64,000 nucleotides of DNA. Source: Rhodamnia argentea. Lineage: Eukaryota; Streptophyta; Magnoliopsida; Myrtales; Myrtaceae. This document shows, one piece after another, positions 11,506-21,640 of this stretch. The number at the start of each line of letters is the position of its first letter. Position 1 is the stretch's first letter. The notes under the pieces are model-generated. The model saw nothing but the letters and a program-made list of their open reading frames with translations. It ran no database searches and was not told where the DNA came from. The translations under genes were made by a program, and so were the position numbers. Where the stretch lies: the NCBI RefSeq assembly GCF_020921035.1, contig NC_063155.1, positions 15,891,311-15,955,310 of the forward strand, given 5' to 3'.

Positions 11506-11512
11506 AGTGTTA

Positions 11513-13323
11513 TCTTTATACTCTACCGCTTTCGGTAGAAAAAATCGGGTGTACAAGCACTTAGCTTGGGTATTAGTTCTAACTTAACACTTGAAGGATT
11601 AGTCTGTTTCTCAAGCCTAAGGTTACTTGGATGGAAAAGAATGAATTTCGTAAGCGACTTCGACAATCTTTCATAGTCTACGACGGTTTCTTGGCGTCAT
11701 TCAAATCTTTCAGCAACGAATCTTCACCCGATAAATTTGGTCATGCACAACCTTTTCTAGAGCAACATTACCCATGACTAGGGCGGATGGAGGCAAATCG
11801 AGCTACCGACACACTTTGCTCACAGTCACTTGAAATTCTATCAATTGAGCTTTCACTAGCAAATTATATGCTACTGTTTTCTCTATTTTTCATTAGCATT
11901 TGATTCGCAATTTTATTCCACTGCAAATAATGAAAAAGTTGAAATTTCTAGATTTGATGCTTTGCGAAGAGTTACTCAAGACACTTGATTTTTCTGAGTT
12001 TGGCAAGTTGGAAAAATTGATTCTCACATTGTGTGTGAAATTGTCTACTATTATTAGCTCAATTGGTAAGCTAAACTAATCTTACTTTGGATGTCCGAGG
12101 ATACCATTTCCTCTGAGGGTTGCCGGATGAAATCGATTCTCTAGAATGCTTGTCAAAAATTTATATGCCCTTATAAGGCAAACCGCTTTCTGAGACTCTA
12201 AGCAATCTAAACTATTTGACAAAGTTTGAAATTCGATTTCATTATGGTATCAGCCTACTTCTTCACTCCATTGGAAGGTTAATGAATATCACAAATTTGT
12301 GTTTGCGTGCATGCAAGAATCTACGTGAAATTCTGAACTCTATTGAGGAATTATAATCTTTGATCGAGTTGGATTTACAATTATTGAGATGTCCATTCTC
12401 CCTAATTCCATTGGAGGTCTGAATAGATTAAAAGTCATTGGAGTGGGACACACAAAGATACGCACCATACCTTATGCTCTTGAGTGCGTGGAGACACTTG
12501 AAGTGATCGATACCTCGTTTTGTCCTTATCTTAACAATGAAATCTCCCAAGATATGAGAAGCCTAACTCGTTTGAGGTTCCTGGACTTATATGAGACCCC
12601 CATCACTAGAGTGCCGGCAAAGATCGGTAGTTTTTGGAGCCTCCAAGAGCTTAAACTCTCAAGTTCCCGGCTTTGGCCGTTGCCAGAGCTTCCTTCAAGT
12701 GTGAAATGCCTTGTAGTTGAAGTTGCTCAATATTCTGTTCTTCCCGACCTCTTGAGCCTAGTTCGTTTACATCATCTCGAAGTGTGTAGAAGCGAACTAA
12801 ACTTTGCATTTACGAGCAGGGACGAGCATGTCTAGCCAAGGGAGGACGAAGAAGCTGGGCATATTCTCTAACGCAATTTGCAAAATTTTTAGACTCCATC
12901 AACCAAGGGTGGTCCGTACACTTGCCTGCCCTTGAATATTTGGAGAGATTAAGGGAATTAACGATATCGAGATACGAATTGCTAGAGAGCACACCTAAAT
13001 TTGTTGCGCTTGAAAAGGCTGCAAAAATTGCAGCTCAATGACTTGTCAAAATCGATAAAGATTTCAGGTTTGGGGGAATTCGAATCACGAGGTGTTATGC
13101 AATCCGATGATTACCTAACCCGTGAAAGTGGAAAAATATGCGGTATCTCAAGCTAGATGGTTGTCGACGGCTAAGAGCGGTAAACGATTTGAATGAATTG
13201 GATTCTTTGAAGAAGGTGGAGATCAAACAATGCATGTTGCTTAAAAGTTTATTCAATGTACCTACATTTACCAAGATGGAGATAGATTGGGTGCGGTTAG
13301 AAGTTGCAGAGCATGGCATTTAG
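11513..13323 (+). pseudogene. TNL leucine-rich-repeat region, left copy
   Basis: This continues the TNL relic downstream of the CACTA. The region before 11930 aligns with the linker exon of the inverted copy. An LRR exon follows with repeated LxxLxxLxL patterns (KKLKFLDLMLCEELLKTLDF near 11930, after small frame changes). A clean 148-codon stretch (12389-12835) contains LPNSIGGLNRLKVIGVGHTK and LPELPSSVKCLVVEVAQY, typical of plant TNL LRRs. The last repeats and probable C terminus lie at 13138-13323, ending in a TAG. Several frameshifts and stops separate the open stretches. LRRs confer recognition in this family; here they cannot be translated as one protein. Confidence 0.85.
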
Positions 13324-13485
13324 CCGAGAAATCAATTGTGACTTTCGAAATAGTAGTTATTATGCTCAATTCATTTTGATTATCCCAGTCATACTTTGGA
13401 GATGAATTGAGCATAATAACTTCATTCATCACAAGAATTCCTTTTCTCGGCTAAATGGTGTGTTATGCAACTTCCAAGCTCACCC
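13300..13485. repeat. Palindromic junction of two tail-to-tail LRR copies
   Basis: The 3' ends of the two LRR copies face each other. Left-arm strings tttagccgag (near 13320) and ttattatgctcaattcat (13358-13375) recur in reverse complement as atgaattgagcataataa (13404-13421) and ctcggctaaa (near 13447). Only about 30 unpaired bases remain at the centre. Homology continues outward for at least 1.7 kb on each side. Confidence 0.85.
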
Positions 13486-15212
13486 AATCTATATCCATCT
13501 TGGTAAATGCCGGTACATCGGGTAATGCAGGTACATCGGGTAAACTTTTCAGCGACATGCATTGTATGATCTTCATCTTCTTCAAAGAATTGAATTGATT
13601 CAAACCTTCACCGCTCTCATCCGCCAATGACCATCTAACTTAGAGATACCGCAAATTTTCTAACTTTGACAAGTTAAATAATCGTTCGATTTCATAACTA
13701 GAAATGCCTAGAAACTTCATTGATTCCAATTCCCTCAAACCTGGAATCTCAACCAGATTTGATAAGTCACCGAGCTGTAACTTTTGTAGCCTCTTTAAGC
13801 GTGATAAATCAAGTGTGCTCTCCAGCAATTCCGAACTCGATATCTTCAATACCCTTGACCACTCCAAATATTCAAGAGTGATCAAGCGTACAAGCTAGTG
13901 TTCGTTGATGTAGTCTAAAAGTTCTACAAATTGCATTAGGGAATATTCCCCAGCTTCCTCATCCTCCTCCGGCTAGACATCCTCATCCTCACTAGTAGAT
14001 ACAAAATTCGGTTGGCTTACACACACTTCAAGATGATGGAAATGAACTAAGCTCAAGAGGTCTAGCAGAACAAAGTATTGAGCAGCTTTAACTACGAGGC
14101 ATTTCAAACTCGAGGGAAGCTCCGGCAAAGGCCAAAGCTAGAGATTTGAGAGTTTAAGCTCTTAGAGGCTAGATAAACTACCGATCTTTCCGGCAATCTA
14201 GATTGGGATCCCATATAAGTCCAAGATCCTCGGACGAGTTAGGCTCTACTTATCCCATGGATACCATCCTTGATATACGGTCAAATCGAGGTACCAATCA
14301 CTTCAAGTGTCTCCACCCCTCCAAGAGCACAAGGTATCGTGTGTATCTTCGTATGTCCCACCCCGATGACTTTTAACCTCTTCAAATTTCCAATGGAATC
14401 GGGGAGGATGGAGATCCTCGATAATTGTAAATCTAACTCGATCAATAATTTGAGTTCTCCAATATAATCTGGAAGCTCATGTAGATTCTTGCATGCACGC
14501 AAACAAAAAATTGTGAGATTCATGAACCTTTCAATAGAGCGAGGGAGTAGGATATTACCGTAATGAAATCGAATTTCAAATTTTGATTTTTAGATTACCT
14601 AGGGTCTCGTAAAGATTGAACGGTTTACCTCCGAGGACATTGATTTCAAGCAAGCATTCTAGAAAATCGATTTCATCCGACAACCCTTAGAGGGAATGGC
14701 ATCTCCGGATATCCAGAGTAATTGGCAGCTTTAGCTTACTGATTGAGCTATCAATTATACACAATTTAACACACCATGCGAGAATCAATTTCTCCAACTT
14801 ACCAATCTCAAAAATGTCAAATGTCTTAGTTAACTCTTCGCAATGTGTCAAATCTAAAACACTCAACCTTTTCATTTTTCTGTAGTGGAATAAAAAAACC
14901 AATCAAATGCCAATGAAAAGTAGAGAAAACAGTAGCATACAACTAGCTAGCAAAACTTAATTGATAAAAGTTGAAGTGATCGTGAGTGAGATGTGTTGGT
15001 ACCTTGATTTGCCTCCATCCGACCCAATTGTGGGTGATGTTGCTCTTCGAAATGTTGACCATGACCAAATTCACCAGGTGAAAATTCGTTATCGAAAGAT
15101 CTGGCGAGTAATAACACCAAGAAAGCCATCTCAAACTGCGAAGAAGATTTTTGTAGCCGCCCATGAAATTTATTGCTTTCCCTCGGAGGAGCCTTAGGTT
15201 TGGGAAACAAGC
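13464..15212 (-). pseudogene. TNL leucine-rich-repeat region, inverted copy
   Basis: Minus-strand LRR sequence homologous to 11513-13323. Recognisable blocks are KMKRLSVLDLTHCEELTKTF (14902-14687), LHELPDYIGELKLLIELDL (14523-14281) and KLQLGDLSNLVEIPGLRELE (13885-13640). A preceding linker exon (about 15212-14945) encodes RWLSWCYYSPDLSITNF, a familiar post-NB-ARC sequence in plant TNLs. Stops and frame changes occur between blocks. No CACTA element interrupts this copy. Its TIR and NB-ARC exons are missing: immediately upstream the arm jumps to DNA homologous to the region 5' of the left gene. Confidence 0.85.
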
Positions 15213-15943
15213 TAATCCTACAAGTGTTAAGTCATGACTTAGTGACCAGCCTATGTGCTTGTATATCCGGTTTTTCCTTCTAGAAGCAATAGAGAATATG
15301 AGTGTTGAACATAGAAAGCACTAATCCAAGAAACTAGTCTACAATATCTGTAGTTCTTCTTCGACCCCCTAAACTAATTAAATCAAATGCATGTTGTAAC
15401 AAAACAATCGCCCCTTCTCCCTTTATGTCATTTACAACAACTTTATATAACCAACATACGGACTTGTCATAAACTAGTAAAGTGACATAAACAAATTTGA
15501 GGGGACAAACAAACGAGATAAAACAATGATTCAATTCGAATGTCAAAATACACAGTTAGTCCAACAGAGAAAAAGATCCAGCATCCTAGTCCCACATCCA
15601 CGTCGGACTATGCGGGCAAAATCATACTTGTTTCGGGGTCAAAATCTATTAACGTAAAACAAGCTCTGAAAAAAATACAGTTCATAACAATCTACCAGCA
15701 TTATCACAATTAGTCCACAAGGAGTATAAGTTGTCATCTCGTGTAGTTTTAAAGTTGCCTCTTTTCCAAAAATTCGAATGCACTTCATTATTTTACCGAA
15801 GAAGAAAATGAGAAAGAATATAGATCTTTAAATCTGTTTCCCATTTACACTCCAAGGAACACTGGATCTCACTCCCCGTAACACGGGGCCGTGGGTTTCT
15901 TACACAATTCAATAAAGAGTTTAGACAATACCATTTCATAACT
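15213..15943 (-). repeat. Upstream part of the right TNL arm, with a deletion junction
   Basis: Read on the minus strand, about 15417-15328 matches 5766-5862 (vLLQHAFDL-coding DNA just before the CACTA), whereas 15943-15420 matches 2564-3110. The roughly 2.6 kb holding TIR and NB-ARC on the left arm is therefore absent, with the joint near 15417-15420. The area 15315-15345 is the uninterrupted counterpart of the CACTA insertion site. Homology stops at 15943 where the galactinol synthase module begins. Confidence 0.75.
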
Positions 15944-16482
15944 TGTGTCACTCCTATCGAATTCATAACCTCTTTAGTTATCACATTTTTATCTCAACAT
16001 CGTAAGGCGGGCCTGCAATTATCGATGTTCTCCTCGTGGTCATTATGTATTTTTCTTACCATTCACTAAAAGATATGGAAACATATTCATTCGCGACAAG
16101 ATGTGCTCGTGAAAGATTGATGATAGTAACCATTCAATTAGATGATTTCGGAAAACAAGCGAACCCGAGGAATTATATTCGCATGCCTATTGGACCTCAT
16201 TTTTTTTTTTTGTACGAGACCTCAGTTGAAGGGGTGATTTTTTTTTTTTTGGAACCAATGTTCAGGCATCAGAGTTGCTTCTATTTGCTCATAATGTCAA
16301 ACTGAATTTGATTTATAAAGATCAAATTCGAGATTGCAATAAAAGATACTTGCTCCTATTTGCCCCCTAGTCATTTATAGCCCCACCTAACAATTTAGGT
16401 AAATAACGGACCGAAGTTAGGCTCAGTATCCGTGAGCCTACCTCATCATCCATTCTCTTCTAGTTCCCGGACAACAATATCT

Positions 16483-17126
16483 GGTGAAGGTAATGGCTTC
16501 GATTTGGACAACATCGACCACGTCTTCGACCTCCCGAACGGCTTCTTTTGTGCCGTCATGGATCGAAGACATGGAGCCACACCCCTCAGAGGGAAATCGG
16601 GTATTGCCAACAATGCCCTGGCAAGGTCTAATGGACCGACCACGTCGGTCCAAAGCCATCTCTCTACTTCAACGAGGGCATGTTTGTGTACCAGCCAAAC
16701 CTCAACACTTACCACGATTTGCTAGGAACCCTCAAGATCACACCTTCGACTCCATTTGTAGAACAAGACTTCTTGAACATGTACTTCAAGGACATCTACA
16801 AACCAATTCCTAATGTGTAGAACCTCGTGCTCGTGATGCTGTGACGTCACCCCGAGAACATCGAATTGGACAAGGTGAAGGTCGTTCACTATTGTGCCGC
16901 GGGGTCGAAGCCATGGAGGTACACGGGCAAGGGAGAGAACGTGGACCGGGACGACGTCAAGATGCTGGTGAAGAAGTGGTGGGATATCTATGATGACGAG
17001 TCTTTGGACTATAAGAATATCATGGCCAGAGATGAAGCGGCGAAGCAAACGAAATGGGATCGGTTCCTTGCGGCCTTGGCGAAGGCCGGAGCTTTCCTCT
17101 TCATAACCGCCCTGTTCGCAGCCTAG
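16483..17126 (+). pseudogene. Galactinol synthase pseudogene 1 (C-terminal part)
   Basis: Galactinol synthase (family GT8) makes galactinol from UDP-galactose and myo-inositol, the committed step to raffinose sugars. This copy begins near DNIDHVFDLPNGFF and, after a small deletion that changes frame near 16560, continues through LYFNEGMFVYQPNLNTYHDL, FLNMYFKDIYKPIPNV, VKVVHYCAAGSKPWRYTGK and VKKWWDIYDDESLDYKN. It ends ITALFAA, the usual hydrophobic terminal pentapeptide being APSAA. In-frame stops occur at about 16637, 16818 and 16842. The N-terminal half, including the DxD metal-binding motif, is absent. Confidence 0.9.
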
Positions 17127-17759
17127 CTGTTTGGAATTAGGGTTGTGGTTTTAAGTGTGTAGAGCAATTATAGAGACAGACACGATTGGAATTGGTTGCT
17201 CTTTTCGTTAAGTCAAACGGAATTTCAAATTAACATGTATGTTATACTTGTATTGTATATGTGGTAGTGGAATTTCTCTTTAAGTGAAGTAAATTATCAA
17301 TAGGGACCATTATATTAAAATAATGGAGACCTACGTCTATAGATCATTTACCCTATGTTTTCTTATGTAATTTGGAAATCTTGGAAATTTGGACGACTCT
17401 TTTGTAAATTATGTTTATGAAGTAGCATGTATTATTTATTCACGTTCCGTATATATGATTCATGCATTCATATCATTTTATGGGTTGTCACATCATCTCG
17501 AAATCGGTTTTTAAAATCAAATCGAAAATAGAATTATCTAGATGATAGTTCAACGTTCACGAGAAAATTATCAAAATAATCACACATCTATTGAATTGGG
17601 ACATCTTAAATATTTCAATTATGACAATTCAATTCTAAATATTTTACATATTTTTCAATTCAATCCTATTGATTGGAAAAGCTCGACATGGAATATTTAG
17701 TTAGCGCCGACCATCCCAAGTGGCATGGTTAGAGCTGGCGTGATCGTCGAAAAATGTTA
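17127..17759 (+). other. 3' flank of galactinol synthase pseudogene 1
   Basis: Conserved with 54350-54990 and, inverted, with about 35070-35530. It includes an old MITE-like block (about 17555-17690) with tgacaattcaattctaaat strings similar to the ends of the 1260-1747 element. No gene. Confidence 0.6.
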
Positions 17760-18140
17760 AAAGTAGTGTCTTTCATTACCACCAAAAAAAAAAAAAAAGA
17801 AACTCCAATAGGAAATGCTGTCATTCTCCCTTTTGGCTCCGATTTGGATTCGATCAATATCGCGAACCCTAAAATCATGAACAACCTGAATTTCTTTCAG
17901 TTATTCTCCCAAATTCGAGCACTCCTTTCCATTTCCCTCAAGCCGAGTTCTTCTTCCGTCGCCCACACCCGCCCGACCCGAGAAAAAGAGTTGTGTACCG
18001 GCGTCGACAACAATCGGGCCTTGGCTTGCAGTAAAAGGCACAAAGGTTGGGCCATTTTCAGATTCTTTGGGCCTTGATCAAGAACGGGCTCAACTGCAAA
18101 AAATTGGGCCCATTCTCATAAGTTTCGGGCCTATGATTTA
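17760..18140 (-). promoter_or_regulatory. Orphan promoter-like module (site II plus telo-box)
   Basis: A cluster of GGGCC/GGCCC motifs (about 18015-18135) lies next to a telo-box-like aaccctaa (17867-17874). This pairing of TGGGCC/T site II elements with telo-boxes is characteristic of plant promoters of ribosomal-protein and proliferation genes. On the minus strand the order would be site II then telo-box then gene, but only short ORFs follow, so the coding part seems lost. Related copies lie at 34640-35040 (inverted), 37990-38190, 55010-55400 and 62580-62740. The function is inferred from motifs only. Confidence 0.4.
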
Positions 18141-18959
18141 GTCCCGTTCTGTAAGTTCGGAGATGGGAATAATTGCAAAATATTAAAATAGCACTTTTGC
18201 CCCCCAAAAGTACACTTTTGTTCTACATTGCTCTTGGAAATTCATTGGGTCTTACTTTTACGTCCTCCACAGCCACATTCACGGCATACCCATCGGTGAA
18301 TTTTCTTCGCAATAAACTCCATACCTCAAATCAAGTGCACTTTAGTCCAAAGATATTCATTTGTGCTAATCTTTTATCATCGAGAGCATCATCACGCCCT
18401 TAATCCTATATAGCCGTGAAACAACAATAACTCTCGATCGTTAACCCCGAATTCACAAAATATCTATATAAGCGGATATGTATTTTGTGTAGATTATTTC
18501 TTATATCAACAATGGGGATGATTCCTTTTTACACCCAATGAGCTCCTTGGTTCGTCAACCGAAAAAATAATAATCGAAAGTAGCATAATTATACTAATGG
18601 TAATACCACCTTAGTTGTTTTTTTTTTTTTTTTGTGAAAATAATACCACCTTATTAAAGACACATTAAATTTGCCTTAAGAAAGATTCACACACTCAATC
18701 ATTATCTCATGGTAATTTCTTTTTCACTCACAAAAGTGGAAATCAAGGCACATAAAAGTTCAAGCATGGACTTGGTTGACAATTTGACCATTGAGTTACC
18801 TAGGCGGAGTTGATGGCGTTTCATCCCTTATTTCCTACACAAGATAAGCTCATGTAGGCTTATGAGTATCGATTCCGCCGTTTGGCGGGTGGCCTTGTGC
18901 GGTCACTCTTGATGAGCGAGGATGAGAGGTTTTGTGTTTGTTTGGCATAACACTCTTTT
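18141..18959. repeat. Repeated intergenic block
   Basis: Contains tgcaaaa...cttttgcccc and the ggtcttacttttacgtcctcc string. It occurs again at 55400-56210, at 38200-38580 and 62750-63120, and in inverted form at 23740-24170 and 42700-43130. No coding sequence is seen. Confidence 0.7.
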
Positions 18960-19548
18960 GGACATTTGAAGTCAACGCAGAGATTTGTTGAGTTTTGACT
19001 TTCAAATTGGGATGAGGGTACTTGTGCTTCGATTATATGCATTATATCTCATGAGTTTTTGGATTTTACTTTCATCCTTTGTTATTTATGCTTCGATTGT
19101 GTATCTTTCGATGTTGTTCCGCAACAGATTCACGCCCGCCAACGCCCATGCACATGCCGGGCATCAAGGATAAACTTCTGACCATCTTCAAGACTGCAGT
19201 TGCTTGTGTGTCTACTCGAGCCGTAAAAGGGCATGGTTTTTCAAGCGCTATCAGCTCGTTCAATCATTTTCCATGATGTTCAAAATTCACAATCGCCTAT
19301 CGATCCTAGAAGAGATGCAACGACTTCAAGCCGTTCATCGGATTAATTTGTAGAGGATGTCGTCTGATAAAAGATGTCGCTCTCTCAGTCAATCACATGC
19401 AATTTCTTTAATGAGAATTAGAGTCGTTGCAACTATTTCGTTATGTCTCAAGCCTTTTTCCATTCTGCTTTTTTGGATTTTCTTTTATTTTTTAATGCAT
19501 TCTTGCTTTTTTGGAGAATGCGGTAATTAGTGCCCAGGTTGTAGGGGG
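18960..19548 (+). repeat. Dispersed repeat R, copy 1 (without atpB part)
   Basis: Starts near gaagtcaacgcagagatttg and runs to gtgcccaggttgtaggggg. Other copies are 29128-30360, 46745-47860 and 56220-57560 (plus) and 60415-59220 (minus). Those copies continue into an atpB fragment; this one stops just before it. A minus-strand ORF with FTARVDTQATAVLKMVRS stays open in most copies but is not recognised. Confidence 0.8.
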
Positions 19549-19917
19549 CATTCTCCTCATTTATTTTAGCAATATGTGTTGATTACTTATCGTCGTTTCA
19601 TTTGCCAGGCCCTCCTTTTACGTGTGTTGATTTCGCGATGGTAAAGACCTTGGAAGTTTCGATCTCGGGACCGAGACTAATGAATCGTTCGAGCTTGGAA
19701 TCTTAGGAGTCTCGTCGATAAATGTTCTTGGAGCGCGTGTAGGGGCAGAGTCAACAGTTGACCGCGAGGGTCGAAGTCTAGGACGACGACGTATGGCAGA
19801 GGATGTGTTTCCATCGCAAACGTGCGCCGTCTTCCTCTTTTGCGCCAATGGCGGCCGGGCAAAAGGCACGTTTGCTCCCCAACTCGCTGAGCTGGAACAA
19901 AACATCGGATTTTTTTG
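19549..19917. other. Unique segment between repeat R and the C2-1 promoter
   Basis: About 370 bp of GC-richer unique sequence, open on both strands but with no recognised product. It ends at a small piece of C2 gene. Confidence 0.4.
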
Positions 19918-19952
19918 TCGCGTTCACGGCGATCGCGAAGTTCCAGCTTGGG
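19918..19952 (-). pseudogene. Sliver of a C2 gene 3' end
   Basis: The plus-strand string cgcgttcacggcgatcgcgaagttccagc resembles the complement of the conserved C2 gene 3' end (at 31170-31215 the same blocks are separated by about 18 more bases). It is short, antisense to C2-1 and directly before a perfect hairpin. Confidence 0.5.
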
Positions 19953-19978
19953 TCTTGTGGTTTTTTTTAGGGGGGGTT

Positions 19979-20069
19979 GGGGGTCAAAATACCGCTATCC
20001 ACGTGGATAGAAAGCACGTGGATAGAAAGCACGCTTTCTATCCACGTGGATAGCGGTATTTTGACCCCC
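19979..20069. promoter_or_regulatory. Perfect 37-bp hairpin carrying three G-boxes, upstream of C2-1
   Basis: Arms 19979-20015 and 20033-20069 are exact reverse complements, with a 17-base spacer. Each arm contains the 16-bp palindrome ctatccacgtggatag. CACGTG occurs at 20000-20005, 20015-20020 and 20043-20048. G-boxes bind bZIP and bHLH factors in plant promoters. The cluster lies about 90-160 bases upstream of the C2-1 TATA box. It could equally be a very young foldback insertion. Confidence 0.85.
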
Positions 20070-20156
20070 CCCATAATGAGTGTGGCATCTCTCCCAATCA
20101 GCGCCCTTCAAATGATAAAAAGAATATCGGGATCGTTCCCCAAACATTCTCGTCAG

Positions 20157-20164
20157 TATAAATA
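20157..20164 (+). promoter_or_regulatory. TATA box of C2-1
   Basis: TATAAATA about 112 bases before the ATG, followed by a CT-rich leader. The same core promoter is found upstream of C2-6 (minus, 49464-49471); similarity breaks off about 30-50 bases upstream of the TATA box. Confidence 0.75.
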
Positions 20165-20275
20165 CCGACAATCAGCAATCAGACTCCATCGCAAACATCT
20201 CTCTCCCTCCCTCTCTCATACATTTCTCCTTCATACGCACACTCTCTCTCAAAACCATCCTGACGAGCAGAGATC

Positions 20276-21091
20276 ATGGCGTCCAACCCTCTGGTGATAA
20301 CCATTTTGTCGGTCGACAACCTCAGGGCCCACGATTTCCGCCTTGTCGTCTCTCTCTCCGGCGACGAGAAGCAGTGCACCCCTGTGCACAAGAAAGGCAG
20401 CACCACCAACCCCTGGTCGGGCCACAGCTTCGAATTCACCGGGGAAAAGGCCGCGCTTCACGACACCCGCCTCGAGTTCAAGATCGAGAAGGAGGAGCCC
20501 TTCTTGAAGCACACCTTCTTCTGCTGCATGAAGGGGCCCTTCTCTCGCCGCAAGACTACTTACGTGGTCGGCAAGGTGGATGTGCCCGTCAAGGATCTGC
20601 TTGAGAAGGGCTGCGCCGGCGACATGGAGGCCAAGTTGCTGAGCTGCCAAGTGTGGACCAAGGGGAAGACCATGGCAGTTCTCGAATTTTCCTACAAGTT
20701 CAGCGAGCAGTTCCCCGTCGAGGTGCCCCCGGAGCTGGAGGAGGAGACAGTCACGGCTCCTCAAGCTGCAGCGACGCCGCTTGAACCATACGTGCCACCC
20801 ATGCCCCGCCCTCTGGTTGCATATCAGCAGAATGCCACGCCCAATTTTCTGGCGGCGGACCCGTACCCGCCACCCGCACCCGCACCGCACCATCAGACGG
20901 CATATGTGCCAAACGCCACTCCCACCTATTTGCTCCCGGAAGTATATGGGCCAGCAGCCCCCCCGCCGCCGCAGCACCCCGGCTGGAACTTCCTGGGGAG
21001 GGTGGGGATCGCGGTCACTGTGAACGCGATAACGAGTGCGTTCAATAACCTCGGATTTGATGGTGGGGATTTCACCGATGCCTGGTTTTGA
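20276..21091 (+). CDS. C2-1: SRC2-like C2-domain protein with Pro-rich linker
   Basis: An intact intronless ORF of 271 residues. Residues 1-145 form a C2 domain related to plant SRC2 proteins (start VITILSVDNLRAHD; later VVGKVDVPVKDLL and LEFSYKF, the closing strands). The first calcium-binding loop is shortened compared with SRC2 and lacks the usual paired Asp residues, so calcium-independent lipid or protein binding is likely. Residues 146-162 are acidic, 165-235 Pro/Tyr-rich, and 236-271 a conserved tail GWNFLGRVGIAVTVNAITSA ending FDGGDFTDAWF, possibly a membrane-associating helix. SRC2-type proteins are small membrane-linked, often stress-responsive factors; the exact role here is unknown. 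The ATG context is AGATCATGG, shared by several family members. Confidence 0.85.
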   Translation: MASNPLVITILSVDNLRAHDFRLVVSLSGDEKQCTPVHKKGSTTNPWSGHSFEFTGEKAALHDTRLEFKIEKEEPFLKHTFFCCMKGPFSRRKTTYVVGKVDVPVKDLLEKGCAGDMEAKLLSCQVWTKGKTMAVLEFSYKFSEQFPVEVPPELEEETVTAPQAAATPLEPYVPPMPRPLVAYQQNATPNFLAADPYPPPAPAPHHQTAYVPNATPTYLLPEVYGPAAPPPPQHPGWNFLGRVGIAVTVNAITSAFNNLGFDGGDFTDAWF

Positions 21092-21640
21092 AATGTGAAC
21101 TGAGTGTTCTTGCTCGCTCAGAAATGAGTTCATTTGCATGCGTATTTGTTTTGTTTTAAGGTATGTTAAGTTGGTTTGAGTTCCGTGTCGACTTGTTAGA
21201 TTTGGATTGTTAAAGAGATTTTGTCCGATCTCTTATCGTGCTTAAATTATGACGAGTTTTGATGCTGTCTTGCTACTTCTCGATTCACAAAGTTATCTGA
21301 AACTTGAATTTTCCAATGTTGGTTTTCACTTGGGATTGTTGTGAGAGCGGGATCAAACCTTGGTCGTCTACTGTGGTTTCCTATTCTGAATTCACGACAA
21401 ACTCCGAGCTCTCTCATAGACTCTGTTTATCCCCGAGGTGAAATTGTTCTGACATGTTTTGCGCAAATTGAGGCAACATAAGTTCACTGCACTGAAAAAC
21501 TGAAAAGATGGGGGTTGGTTTATGGTGAGCTAAGCCATAGATGAATTTACCATTTCTAACTTTGACATGGGCACTTAGCTTTCACTACGATGGCCGTGCC
21601 CTGATTAAGACTAGGTGCAGAAACAATTTCGTGTGCCTGC
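21092..21640 (+). repeat. Conserved 3' flank of C2 genes
   Basis: Downstream sequence shared, with matching orientation relative to the gene, by C2-3, C2-6 and C2-8 and in part by C2-2, C2-4 and C2-5. Recognisable strings are cttgctacttctcgattc and gcacttagctttcactacgatgg. It probably contains the 3' UTR and polyadenylation region. Its size shows that duplication units extended well beyond the coding sequence. Confidence 0.75.

Larger units (their letters stand above)
5866..11509. mobile_element. Non-autonomous CACTA (En/Spm-type) transposon
   Basis: The left end begins CACTACAAAAAAAC at 5866. The right end finishes TTTTTTTTTTTTAGTG at 11509, so both ends read CACTA followed by A-rich sequence inward. 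The trinucleotide TTA flanks both sides (5863-5865 and 11510-11512), the 3-bp target duplication expected of CACTA elements. Dense subterminal arrays of TTCGTCGC/GCGACGAA motifs sit inside each end. No transposase-like ORF is visible; the core (about 6640-10330) instead holds host-like exons on the minus strand. The inverted TNL copy (near 15315-15345, minus) continues through the same flanks without the element, supporting the borders. Confidence 0.93.
15943..19548 (+). repeat. Galactinol synthase module, copy 1 of a direct segmental duplication
   Basis: Direct counterpart of 53161-56818. It comprises a short AT-rich lead, a galactinol synthase pseudogene, its 3' flank, a promoter-like module and the dispersed repeat described at 18960. 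Small indels separate the copies: copy 1 lacks about 30 bases near 18285 and about 20 near 18465 that copy 2 retains. Confidence 0.9.

Noticed and set aside
3561..13323. An intact TNL resistance gene interrupted only by a transposon
   Set aside because: TIR, NB-ARC and LRR parts each contain several stops and frameshifts independent of the CACTA insertion.
16196..16305. Possible conserved ORF in the lead of the galactinol synthase module (16036-16305 and 53076-53291)
   Set aside because: The two copies use different frames and are disrupted by T-runs, so conservation is at DNA level only.
17754..18077. 107-residue ORF containing DLDSINIANPKIMNNLNFF, also open near 35015-34779
   Set aside because: It runs across the telo-box and GGGCC promoter-like motifs, does not keep the same ends in other copies and lacks a recognised domain.
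20249..21139. Long ORF (296 residues) antisense to C2-1, with similar antisense ORFs at 22837-23307, 31220-31894, 41873-42361, 48573-49379 and 58382-58828
   Set aside because: They mirror the C2 coding frames. GC-rich third positions remove stop codons on the opposite strand, they have no family motifs, and their starts and ends are not conserved.
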